DNA of 64,000 nt from Tritrichomonas musculus. Taxonomy: Eukaryota; Parabasalia; Tritrichomonadida; Tritrichomonadidae. The notes below the pieces were generated by a model, which was given only the letters and a program-made list of their open reading frames with translations, had not been told where the DNA came from and made no database searches. This document shows, piece by piece, positions 8,292 through 16,460 of this stretch. A program made the position numbers and the translations under genes. Within the stretch, counting starts at the first letter, position 1. Each line of letters begins with the position of its first letter. Location of the stretch: NCBI GenBank assembly GCA_039105265.1, contig JAPFFF010000023.1, positions 992,001-1,056,000 of the forward strand, in the 5' to 3' direction.

Positions 8292-8744
8292 ATGCAAGAG
8301 CAATTTAAGGTCTATGATTATATCAACAACATTATCTCCCTAGCTGATAAACCAGAAGATTTCAAAGAATGTAATTTTGCCATCCTCTGTGATAAATATC
8401 CTATCCAACTTTCACGAAATAATTACTTAGCTAAAGTCATTTATATTTCACTCAAGAGTGATAAAACAACATGGAGAATATATCCTGACAAGATTAAGGA
8501 ATATGAAATAGAACATGTAATACTCAGCACAAATTCTAGACGTCGATTGAATTACAAGATGAATGAATTCTTTGTTAATAGTTCAAATCTAGAACAAAAT
8601 TATGAAGAGCATAGTTATTACAATTATTCCATTGAGTTGGCTTCCAGCAAAACGAAAGAATTAATTAGTCAGCTGAGAGAGAAATATGAATTAACATCCC
8701 CAAGCCTATTCATCGGTGAGCATCAGGAGCTAGTTCTAGAGTAA
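8292..8744 (+). CDS. conserved protein after the capsid gene (X)
   Basis: 150 residues from the ATG at 8292. An in-frame ATG at 8223 is rejected because alignment with Z 52463-52921 begins at MQEQFKVYDYIN versus MTTPKVYDYIN, and because T7 and T8 tracts lie between 8223 and 8292. Shared blocks are CNFAILCDKYPI, KVIYISLK, NSRRRLNYK and KTKELISQLREKYEL, and both end in VLE or VLDE. Function is unknown. I find no copy in Y. Its position in the late gene run suggests a virion or assembly role. Confidence 0.65.
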   Translation: MQEQFKVYDYINNIISLADKPEDFKECNFAILCDKYPIQLSRNNYLAKVIYISLKSDKTTWRIYPDKIKEYEIEHVILSTNSRRRLNYKMNEFFVNSSNLEQNYEEHSYYNYSIELASSKTKELISQLREKYELTSPSLFIGEHQELVLE

Positions 8745-8758
8745 AGGGAATTAAAAAA

Positions 8759-8765
8759 TTTTTTT
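8759..8765 (+). promoter_or_regulatory. T7 tract upstream of 8775
   Basis: Seven Ts followed by GG, ending 9 bases before the ATG. Confidence 0.5.
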
Positions 8766-8774
8766 GGAAAGGAA

Positions 8775-9200
8775 ATGAATAAATACAGAAATCCAGATAG
8801 TGTAATTATTGGAGCTGAAGGCATGGGTTTTAATGAAGGGACAAGAATAGAGAAAGACATCCAATTTGAGGACTATGGTGTATTCACCAATGATAATACA
8901 TATTCGGTTACATTTAATCCATACATCAATAGACCAAAAATAAAAATACATCAACAGGAAACAGTGAAACCACCAAAGAGTAATCAACATATAACGAAAC
9001 CATCAATTGAACCACCAGTACAGATGACAGATAATTGGCAATACTTAAGAAATGATAGAGCACCTAAAACACCTATCCTTCCACCATATTTAAAGAAACC
9101 ATTAAAAGAACCAATTCAAGGTGCCATGAATGAAAAAGATAAAGGTAGAGTCATTTATGGGCCTCAACATAAAGTTAAAATAGAGAATATTATCTATTAA
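8775..9200 (+). CDS. conserved proline-rich protein (X)
   Basis: 141 residues with the same plan as Y 34770-35201. The N-terminus has a conserved block ending GVFTNDNTYSVTFNP, then a Pro/Lys-rich linker (VKPPKSNQHITK), the block PILPPYLKKP, and a C-terminal IYGPQHKVKIENIIY. Proline-rich extended proteins of this size beside capsid genes often act as capsid cement or tape, but there is no direct sign of that here. Unknown family, clearly conserved. Confidence 0.6.
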   Translation: MNKYRNPDSVIIGAEGMGFNEGTRIEKDIQFEDYGVFTNDNTYSVTFNPYINRPKIKIHQQETVKPPKSNQHITKPSIEPPVQMTDNWQYLRNDRAPKTPILPPYLKKPLKEPIQGAMNEKDKGRVIYGPQHKVKIENIIY

Positions 9201-9208
9201 TTAAAAGA

Positions 9209-9215
9209 TTTTTTT
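9209..9215 (+). promoter_or_regulatory. T7 tract upstream of 9225
   Basis: Seven Ts followed by GGG, ending 9 bases before the ATG. Confidence 0.5.
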
Positions 9216-9224
9216 GGGAAACAA

Positions 9225-9752
9225 ATGATTAAGAAACGAGCAAATAATCAAGGAATAAATGCTAATTTATCATTAGAACCCCAAGCTGCTGCCCAATCAA
9301 CATCAAATATCAATAACAATATCATCATTAACAAAAGAGATGATGGAAAAGAAGAAATAGTTATTACAAGAAATGTTGAACTAGATGAAAATCCAGAGGA
9401 TGAGGCAAAAGATGTTAAATATGTCATCCTTGAAACATATGCCAATATATTGTTGAATCAAGATAAGGCTTTGCTATCTAATCTGGTTTCCAAAAATTGT
9501 ATCATCGTACCAGCTACAGCTTTGTCTAATATTATCAAAGCCATTATAAAAGCAGAATCAGTTGAGGTAGGCCTTGATGAAGATATAGGATGCTGTGCAG
9601 GTAAAGCAAATCCAATTAGAAAGATAGAAAATATAAAAATTGTAAATGATAATGGAGAGGTATGCACAGATTTCAAACAAGTGTACAATAGAGAATATAA
9701 TGAATTAATTAACAAATATCATCTGTGTTTGAAATACTGTATTAATATGTAG
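9225..9752 (+). CDS. conserved Cys-motif Polinton protein (X)
   Basis: 175 residues, close to Y 33363-33884 from the first residues (MIKKR, then SNINNNIIINKR). The N-terminal third is Asn-rich and likely disordered. The rest matches the family in W and Z: ILLNQDKALLSNL, VEVGLDEDIGCCAGKANPIRKIE, FKQVYNREYNELI. The acidic-Cys motif DED-x-G-C recurs in all copies and could bind metal or form disulfides. Function unknown. Being present in every element argues for an essential role. Confidence 0.7.
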   Translation: MIKKRANNQGINANLSLEPQAAAQSTSNINNNIIINKRDDGKEEIVITRNVELDENPEDEAKDVKYVILETYANILLNQDKALLSNLVSKNCIIVPATALSNIIKAIIKAESVEVGLDEDIGCCAGKANPIRKIENIKIVNDNGEVCTDFKQVYNREYNELINKYHLCLKYCINM

Positions 9753-9782
9753 CTTCATTTTATTTTTTAATTTTTTTCTTCA

Positions 9783-10073
9783 ATGGAAATGACTAATACA
9801 TTAGATCTTACACAATTCAACAAAACAGATATCGTAAAGAAACTATCCAAATCTAAATCAGAAGAGAACTTGTTAAATATACTAGAGGGAGAGCCACCAG
9901 CTGAAATCAAAACTGAACCAGCCCCTGAAAAACAGAAGAGAGGTAGGAAGAGCAAATACAATACGCCTGAGGAAAGACTAGAGGCAAGGCGTAAGCAACA
10001 GAAAGAATATAGATTAAGAAAAAAGGCAGAGCTGGAAGAATTAAAGAAGTTAGCACAATTGGTCAAAGCGTAA
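9783..10073 (+). CDS. small bZIP/AT-hook-like DNA-binding protein (X)
   Basis: 96 residues. A conserved N-terminal segment (LTQFNKTDIVKKLSKSKSEE) is followed by an AT-hook-like KRGRKSKY and a long basic helix (EARRKQQKEYRLRKKAELEE) ending in a short leucine-containing coil. Y 31291-31527 has all three parts in the same order. The layout resembles a bZIP basic region with a short dimerisation helix, so a role as element-encoded transcription factor or DNA-condensing protein is plausible. This is inference from composition. Confidence 0.55.
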   Translation: MEMTNTLDLTQFNKTDIVKKLSKSKSEENLLNILEGEPPAEIKTEPAPEKQKRGRKSKYNTPEERLEARRKQQKEYRLRKKAELEELKKLAQLVKA

Positions 10074-10105
10074 AAAAATATCTAGATGGTGAAATATTTT
10101 TTTGT

Positions 10106-10912
10106 TCATTCAATTGGTATATCATGCTCTTTCTTAAATTTGCTATACATCACTGATACATTTTTACCATTCTCATCAATTAAACATACCCACTTATTTC
10201 CCCATTTATTATCATTAACATGCAATTTTCTGTAGTTGATTCCAGTATAGAAATAGAATACATTGTTATGGAAATAATAGTTATCAAAAGTATGTTTTCC
10301 ATAAGTATCCACTTTCCTAGAGTCATCAGGAATAGTATCTACGTATTCATACACAACACCCCTATGTGATGATTTATTCCTGCTGTTTTCTTTAGCTGAT
10401 ACCCATCTTAGATTCGATGTATGGTAATCTGTTCTATCGTGGTTTATGTGGTCTACAATAGACAAATGCTCTGGATTGGGAATGAAATGTTGTGCAATTA
10501 TTCTATGCTTCTTATATGATTTTCCATTTAATCCAACATCAATATACCCATTATTTTTGTTTACACTTTCTGTTATTATTTTCTCATCTTTCTTTCGTCT
10601 AATATCATAAGGATATATATTTTTAATTTCGTAATCATCATCATCTTTGACATCAAACCATTCTGCCTCCTCTTCTGTCTCTGCTTCTGGATATAAAGTG
10701 ACGTTATCGACATTATTATTCTCTAAATTTTCTACCCTCTGTTTTAATTCCTTCATTTCATCCTTGAGATTTTTAATAACATTTGCATTCCATTCATCAT
10801 TATCATCTAATGCCTTATTTAATTTTTCAATTTTTTCTATTAATATTTTATTTTCTTCTCTAAGTTTTTCAATTTCTTGTAGTGCTTCTTGTAATGTCAT
10901 TTGATGACTCAT
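10106..10912 (-). CDS. HNH endonuclease with coiled-coil N-terminus (X)
   Basis: 268 residues. Residues 1-70 are a Glu/Lys/Leu coiled coil (LQEALQEIEKLREENKILIE). At about 150-170 is a homing-type HNH core: IVDHINHDRTDYHTSNLRW, preceded by the block KSYKKHRIIAQHFIPNP that NUMOD/HNH proteins use. Such nucleases are usually selfish passengers in viral genomes. It stands converging with the late gene run and upstream of the polymerase. Y has a shorter HNH protein at 42733-43044. Confidence 0.75.
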   Translation of the reverse strand: MSHQMTLQEALQEIEKLREENKILIEKIEKLNKALDDNDEWNANVIKNLKDEMKELKQRVENLENNNVDNVTLYPEAETEEEAEWFDVKDDDDYEIKNIYPYDIRRKKDEKIITESVNKNNGYIDVGLNGKSYKKHRIIAQHFIPNPEHLSIVDHINHDRTDYHTSNLRWVSAKENSRNKSSHRGVVYEYVDTIPDDSRKVDTYGKHTFDNYYFHNNVFYFYTGINYRKLHVNDNKWGNKWVCLIDENGKNVSVMYSKFKKEHDIPIE

Positions 10913-10959
10913 TTGTTGTAGAGATAAAAAAAATAAAAAAATTATGAAACGCTATAAAA

Positions 10960-13900
10960 TTAAAATTTGATTCTTCTCTCAAACACAGGCAAATTAATTT
11001 GTTGATACGAAGATGATTTTCTAAAGCAATTGGCACCATCTAAAAGATTAAAAATGATTTCCTCTCCCTGGTACATTCTTTCATATAATTCTTCAACCGT
11101 GATTCCCATTCGTTTTGCTTTGTTGAGAATACATTGTTTAGGCACGCCCTTTAATCTAATATGTAATCCTTCATTCCCTTTTTCATCAACTAATATATCC
11201 AGATAGCTCTTCTTTCCTAGTGCAATTAATTTACGTGAATGTACCCCACCAACGGCACCATTAAATGAATCGAAATCGCAATGGAACTGTGTCATCTTTT
11301 TACCAATCAATTCTCTTCCATATTTTTTCTTAAACACCTCAGCAATCCTTGGTACATCTATTTCTTTAACATGGATGGAATCAGTGTCTGTATAATAAAT
11401 ATCTATTCCATTCTGCTCTGATGAACTTATTACCCTATTCATCAAATGCTTACTCCATGACAAAACGCTAGCACCAAAATGAGGTAGATTAAAATGATTA
11501 TTTATGGGCTTTACTTTTTTAACATATACATTATCAATTGACTTATTCTCTATTATCTCCGTGATGTAATTATAATTCTTCCAAATATATTTGATGGCTT
11601 TATTTTTTGGAATGCATTTTGTTTCTGTCGTAGTTGCTTTTAATATAGATTTACCATAGATGGAATTCAAAAGAAGCTTAATAGTTTGTTGCAATGGATT
11701 GTTGGCATCTTGATATTTCCTCCTGAGATTAAATAATTTCTCGATGAAGATATTAATCTTGTTATTAAATCCTTCATCAAAATAATACCCTCGAATGAAC
11801 TCATAATCAAAATCATAAAACTCCATCAAATCCATGAAAGCCCTTTTGTCAATATAGTAATGGTCTATTGGATTGTTGGTAAATATTTTTGAGCCCTGTT
11901 CATTTCTACTAAATACCTGTCCAAATTTATATGGATTAGATGATTTGCATTTTATTTTCTTAATATTTATTTCTGCAAAGAACTGGTCAAAATCTAATAA
12001 CTCCTCTGTTAATATATCTGATGGGATTACTTTTGGGATTCCTTTTGGTACACCAGACATAATACTCATTGCAGATGGATATAAAGATACAGCATCAAAA
12101 TCTTGTAATCTCTCTTCAACATATTGTTTCTCATTGTTAGCAGTCATTGTCCTTCCACCACTAACGCAACGTTGGATAAAATTCTGTGGTTTCCCACTTA
12201 ACTGGTAGCAATCATCAAAGCATCCAAATCTGTATGCATAATAATAACCAATGGAAGATATGGAAATGAAATTATGTACGTCCAACATATCTGTCTTTGT
12301 CTGTTTAAATACTTCTATCAAGTCTCTATTAAATTTCTCTACACCCTTCATCAATACTATACAATCTAGTTTACAGTAATAAATAGCATACTTCATTATA
12401 TCAATGCAAGGCAAGGACTTTGTCCCGAGATCCAAAGGATCTTTTGCTACTCCCTTCGGGATATCAATATTTAAATCACTGTATGCTCCACAAGATTGTG
12501 CATTATCAATTAGTTGTTTCCAGTCTTGTTTTATTTGTTTTAGTGTTTTCTTATCTTTATTCTCCAAGTAATATTGTAATTGGAATTCTAGAGCTGATAC
12601 ATTTTTTCGTTTTATATTTTTTTCAGTGTACAGTTTATATGCCATCACTTCTTTGGGGACCGGTAGCTGAAACATCTTTGCGAAAGATGCTAATGCGGCA
12701 GGAATAATGGAATAACTATTGCGGAATGTTAATCTCTTCTCTATTATTGTCATCTTTCTGGTCTTCTTTGTTTTCTTATCTGTGCCTTCTATTTCTTTAT
12801 ATTTTGTCATTACTATCTGTAAAATGGTTCCACTCCTTTCTGTTATCTGTACATCCCATCCAGGAGTATTTATAAAGAAGCATGCATCATATTTTAGATT
12901 ATGGAAGTATGTAAGTGAATTATTATCTAGTGATTTCAACAATCTATCTGCAATTTGGTCTCCCTCACAAGCAGAGCTTGGGCCAGCAGAGCTGTCAAAA
13001 ATTAATTTGTGAATTAATTTCCCTGTTCTAAATACAGTAATGTTAAGATATGGTTTATGTGGAGATAATGTCGTATCGGTTTCAAAATCTGAATAGTATA
13101 TTTTAATCCACTCTCTTTCTTTCTTCAGTTCTGTGGAATCTATCTTTTGACAACAAAGAGATGGGTCATATGATAAATCCATATAATCTGTTAAATGGCT
13201 ATTGTATTCATTTGTTGCTAAAATATTCATTTCACACGCTTTTATTTCTCTAAACATATTATCTTTAAATAGCTTTCGCAGAATGGTAATCAATTTTGTA
13301 TTTCCCACCGGTTTGTTAATCATATAATGGTTCTTGAATAATAACAAGTCAACGGTTCTGTTAAAATCTTTAGCCCATTTTCTTTTCCTTGTATCTATTT
13401 TCATTTGCATCTGATACTTTATATCTAAATCTTCATCTATCCTTCTTACAATGAAATGGCACTTAAAATGTTTAGCTATATCACAGATTAAATTATTTGG
13501 TACCATTCTTGTTTTAACCATGAATCTTAGCTGATTGATTTCTTCATTTGTGAACACTCCTGATTGGATACATGCATATACTAAACAGTTATCTTTGTAG
13601 TTATTTTTTTCCACTGATTTGAATATTTGGTATTTAGTTAAGTCTATATCAGACAAATTAATATATGGAAAGAATCCACCATCTGGACTTTCTCTGTATT
13701 CCTCATCTATTTCTATTTCTTCTTCATATAATTTCCCTTTGTTGTCTTGCTTATCTATTGTGAATGTTGTTTGTTTCCCTTTCCTTTTGTTTTTGATGAA
13801 TAGTAATTGATATTTTGCTGGAATGAATACATTACCAACCCAAGGATTATTATCAGAGCAGTCATCATTTAAATCTATTGTACCAGAAATATGTCCTATT

Positions 13901-14106
13901 GTTGTGTCAATATTTCGTGCTGATGAGATGGTAAACCATTTATAATCTTCACCATCTAATGATTCACCTTTAACCACTACATTCTTTTTATTCTTCTTGT
14001 GTAATTGCCTTAACATTTCAGTGAATGCTAATCTTTTATCTTCATTATCTCCAATGTCTATTTCAAATGAAATTTCTTTATTTGCTTTTTGCATAAATTC
14101 TTTCAT
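10960..14106 (-). CDS. protein-primed family B DNA polymerase (X)
   Basis: 1048 residues. Exonuclease sites: YSDFETDTT (about 338), YFHNLKYDACFF (about 400) and YYCKLDCIVL. Polymerase sites: DAVSLYPSAM (about 668, motif A), LLLNSIYGKS (about 810, motif B) and YTDTDSIH (about 903, motif C). Length and order fit Polinton pPolB, which replicates linear DNA from a terminal protein. The N-terminal 300 residues contain KDNCLVYACIQSG, a Cys-containing block conserved in Y, of uncertain fold. Relative to Y there is an extra stretch of about 20 residues, encoded by the hairpin cluster at 12411-12462. Confidence 0.95.
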   Translation of the reverse strand: MKEFMQKANKEISFEIDIGDNEDKRLAFTEMLRQLHKKNKKNVVVKGESLDGEDYKWFTISSARNIDTTIGHISGTIDLNDDCSDNNPWVGNVFIPAKYQLLFIKNKRKGKQTTFTIDKQDNKGKLYEEEIEIDEEYRESPDGGFFPYINLSDIDLTKYQIFKSVEKNNYKDNCLVYACIQSGVFTNEEINQLRFMVKTRMVPNNLICDIAKHFKCHFIVRRIDEDLDIKYQMQMKIDTRKRKWAKDFNRTVDLLLFKNHYMINKPVGNTKLITILRKLFKDNMFREIKACEMNILATNEYNSHLTDYMDLSYDPSLCCQKIDSTELKKEREWIKIYYSDFETDTTLSPHKPYLNITVFRTGKLIHKLIFDSSAGPSSACEGDQIADRLLKSLDNNSLTYFHNLKYDACFFINTPGWDVQITERSGTILQIVMTKYKEIEGTDKKTKKTRKMTIIEKRLTFRNSYSIIPAALASFAKMFQLPVPKEVMAYKLYTEKNIKRKNVSALEFQLQYYLENKDKKTLKQIKQDWKQLIDNAQSCGAYSDLNIDIPKGVAKDPLDLGTKSLPCIDIMKYAIYYCKLDCIVLMKGVEKFNRDLIEVFKQTKTDMLDVHNFISISSIGYYYAYRFGCFDDCYQLSGKPQNFIQRCVSGGRTMTANNEKQYVEERLQDFDAVSLYPSAMSIMSGVPKGIPKVIPSDILTEELLDFDQFFAEINIKKIKCKSSNPYKFGQVFSRNEQGSKIFTNNPIDHYYIDKRAFMDLMEFYDFDYEFIRGYYFDEGFNNKINIFIEKLFNLRRKYQDANNPLQQTIKLLLNSIYGKSILKATTTETKCIPKNKAIKYIWKNYNYITEIIENKSIDNVYVKKVKPINNHFNLPHFGASVLSWSKHLMNRVISSSEQNGIDIYYTDTDSIHVKEIDVPRIAEVFKKKYGRELIGKKMTQFHCDFDSFNGAVGGVHSRKLIALGKKSYLDILVDEKGNEGLHIRLKGVPKQCILNKAKRMGITVEELYERMYQGEEIIFNLLDGANCFRKSSSYQQINLPVFERRIKF
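12411..12462. repeat. three tandem mini-hairpins inside the X polymerase gene
   Basis: GGAC-TTT-GTCC (12415-12425), AGATCC-AAA-GGATCT (12428-12442) and TCCC-TTC-GGGA (12451-12461) lie side by side. They encode the residues IPKGVAKDPLDLGTKSLP, which the Y polymerase lacks at the matching place (between AY...N and I-x-IMKYA). The reading frame is kept across the cluster. Confidence 0.85.
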
Positions 14107-14306
14107 CTGTTTTTAAATTTTGGTTTCTCTTTAATATTTTTGATTCTTTCTTTGTATTCTTTTCTGGCTTCAGTTTTTGCAGTGGAGTAGAGGTTAACTG
14201 AGATGTCAAAGAGGTAAGTCATTTACAATGAAATTAAAAAAGCTAAAAAAATTATCACGCTATAAAAATTATAGCTGAACAGAAAAAATAATTTGCTTGG
14301 TATGAA

Positions 14307-14639
14307 ATGTCTGTTGAATACATCTATTTAATTCGTGAAAGAGAATTTGCATACACTAATCAACCTGTATATAAAATTGGTAGAACAAATAAAATTGCAA
14401 CAAGAATGGGACAATATCCTAAAGATAGTGAAGTGTATTTGGTTGAAGCAGTTAGTGATTCGGTAAAAGTTGAAAAAGAATTAATAACTATATTTGAAGA
14501 GAATTATGAGAGAGCAACAACAAAAGATGGAAGAACATGGATTGGTAATGAATATTTTGTTGGTAATGTTAACGAAATGATTTATATAATTAGAACATAT
14601 ATTTCTTATCACACTCCAAAAGCATGGGTAAAATCTTAG
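14307..14639 (+). CDS. GIY-YIG (T5orf172-like) nuclease domain protein (X)
   Basis: 110 residues. YIYLIRE (5-11) and VYKIGRTN (21-28) match the two signature segments of the GIY-YIG/T5orf172 fold, followed by the helix with VKVEKELITIFEENY typical of the family. Stand-alone proteins of this kind are common in large DNA viruses as passenger nucleases or repair enzymes. It is divergent from the polymerase, about 200 bases away, and is followed by the repeat-rich non-coding region. Confidence 0.75.
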   Translation: MSVEYIYLIREREFAYTNQPVYKIGRTNKIATRMGQYPKDSEVYLVEAVSDSVKVEKELITIFEENYERATTKDGRTWIGNEYFVGNVNEMIYIIRTYISYHTPKAWVKS

Positions 14640-14960
14640 GAATTTTCTATAAAATTAGCGTCCCAAAAAAATGGGACAGAAATGGGATCGTTGGGACAGA
14701 AATGGGATTGTTGAAAAACACCCAAAACTTGACATGTTTTTGATTCATTAGATGTCTATTTTGATATATATTTCATAAAATATCTTTATTTATATGATCC
14801 CATTTATGATCCCATTTTTGAAAAAAAGATATATAGAAAAAATTGAATGCAAAAATAATTGTAATTATTTTTTGAGAATATTATTTTGAGAAGTTTGAGG
14901 AAACCAAAAATGGGATCACAAAAATGGGACGCATTCAAAAATTGAAAATGTATTCAAAAT

Positions 14961-15085
14961 AAAATCTTTGTTCGTTATTATTTCTAAAATCTTTGTTCGT
15001 TATTATTTCTAAAATCTTTGTTCGTTATTATTTCTAAAATCTTTGTTCGTTATTATTTCTAAAATTTTTGTTCGTTATTATTTCT
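14961..15085. repeat. 25-bp tandem repeat, five copies
   Basis: The unit AAAATCTTTGTTCGTTATTA plus TTTCT starts at 14961, 14986, 15011, 15036 and 15061. The last copy has one C-to-T change. The units are contiguous without spacers, so this is not a CRISPR array. Confidence 0.95.
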
Positions 15086-15304
15086 AAAATTTTTTGTATT
15101 TGGGTTAACCAATTATATTTTTGGGCTTCCCAAATGTGTTTTGGGCTTCCCTATCACAGTATTTGGGACGCTCTATGTATATTTGGGCAACACAATCACA
15201 ACTTTGAGACGCACAAAACTATCCTAGATACTCCCAAATATTGCTTGGGCAGCTCAAATATCTCTAAAATTTTTTCACTTTTTTGAATTCATTATCAAAA
15301 GTTT

Positions 15305-15404
15305 AATTGAGAACCCATTGAAAATAAAAATTATAATTGAGAACCCATTGAAAATAAAAATAATAATTGAGAACCCATTGAAAATAAAAATTATAATTGA
15401 GAAT
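15305..15404. repeat. 30-bp tandem repeat, about 3.4 copies
   Basis: The unit starts AATTGAGAACCCATTGAAAA and is repeated at 15305, 15335 and 15365, with a partial copy from 15395. Confidence 0.95.
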
Positions 15405-15718
15405 TCTTTCAATTTCCTCTATCCCATAAATTTTTGGGACGATCCCACTTTTTATGAAAATCTCTAGAGATTATTTTTTTCTTTCTATTTTATATTCATC
15501 AATATATTTTGAAAATATTTGATTCTTGAAATTTTGGACCTAAAAAATGGGTAAAAAAAACTGATTCCAGGTGTCCTTTCATCATCAAGCAAATTAAAAA
15601 AATGAGGCGATGAAGTGGTATGATAAGTATATTTTTGGTAATATGATAAGTATATTTTTTGGTGAAGTGGTATGTCACGTATATTTTTTTTGTTTTTCGT
15701 CATGTACATTTTTTTTTG

Positions 15719-16441
15719 TTAAAGGAACTTTTTGAATGCCTTTCCTCTCAATTTTTGGTGGATGGAACTTTTTGGTTGGAACATAAAATCAACTAATCTC
15801 ATCTCCAATAACTTTAGTGAATCGGTGTTGACTTTAACTTTGATTGGTTTAGTTAAATCATAATTCACTATTAAAGCCTCCTGGTCCATTATCATTGTAT
15901 CAATATTTGCGATAATTGATGGTGTATATTCTTTGTTTCCAATTGATGAATGCGTTGCAACTCCCTGCAATGATACCAAATATAATTTATTAGCAAAATC
16001 TAGAATTGGTAAATCGGGAACATTTTTTTCTTCATTAGTATCAACTTCAAATTCCTTGCAATTAAATAGACCACAAATTAATTTCGCTCTATGACTTCCT
16101 TCCTTAAATGCTATATAATTGGTTGCCTTCAGTGATATTGTCCTGTTGTCAATATTCTTGAAGGTAATTATTTGTTGGCTCACACTATTTACTTTTTGGT
16201 TAGTGTTCAAATAGTTTACCAAATTGTTAAAAGAGTAGGCATACATATCCTTGAAATCAATTCTAATCTCCATATAATATGACTCAAATATTAAATAATC
16301 ATCTTCAGTGGTTAATAGTATGTTGGCCTTGGTATTGATTGATGAAACATAATACTTCACGTAAGGACATTTCCACGGTATATCAATATTCATTCTCACA
16401 GTATTGTAATTTTCTGGTTGACTCTGAACTGAATACAACAT
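15719..16441 (-). CDS. fibre-partner virion protein candidate (X)
   Basis: 240 residues, homologous to Y 24443-25180. Shared blocks: IPWKCPYVKYYVSSINTKAN, SHRAKLICGLFNC, VPDLPI, LYLVSLQG, GNKEYTPSIIANIDTM, and a C-terminal VNTDSLKLLEMRLVDFMFQP. The last block resembles the final strands of jelly-roll virion proteins. In both elements it stands head-to-head with the fibre gene, with only 16-19 bases between start codons, so the two are probably made together. A base or connector for the fibre is a reasonable guess. Confidence 0.6.
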   Translation of the reverse strand: MLYSVQSQPENYNTVRMNIDIPWKCPYVKYYVSSINTKANILLTTEDDYLIFESYYMEIRIDFKDMYAYSFNNLVNYLNTNQKVNSVSQQIITFKNIDNRTISLKATNYIAFKEGSHRAKLICGLFNCKEFEVDTNEEKNVPDLPILDFANKLYLVSLQGVATHSSIGNKEYTPSIIANIDTMIMDQEALIVNYDLTKPIKVKVNTDSLKLLEMRLVDFMFQPKSSIHQKLRGKAFKKFL

Positions 16442-16460
16442 TATTTAATTTCAGATTAAA
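16442..16460. promoter_or_regulatory. 19-bp divergent intergenic region (X)
   Basis: Only TATTTAATTTCAGATTAAA separates the start codons of two divergent genes, so transcription starts must lie here or inside the opposite gene. The same arrangement occurs in Y at 24427-24442. Confidence 0.5.

Larger units (their letters stand above)
14640..15480. other. repeat-rich non-coding region of X
   Basis: About 840 bases with no convincing gene. It holds many copies, in both orientations, of a short motif TGGGAC or TGGGATC (14660-14720, 14798-14820, 14898-14931, 15436-15450), a hairpin GTCCCA/TGGGAC at 14660-14677, and two tandem arrays (14961-15085, 15305-15404). Such iterated motifs would suit a replication or control region, but nothing here proves that. 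Positions 15481-15718 are T-rich with short repeats of ATAAGTATATTTTT and no gene. Confidence 0.65.

Noticed and set aside
14961-15085. Evenly repeated units that could suggest a CRISPR array
   Set aside because: The 25-bp units are directly contiguous with no spacers. It is a simple tandem repeat in a eukaryotic element.
15068-15286. 72-residue open frame in the X repeat region
   Set aside because: It runs through tandem repeats and TTGGGC-type motifs, has no homologue and no gene-like leader.
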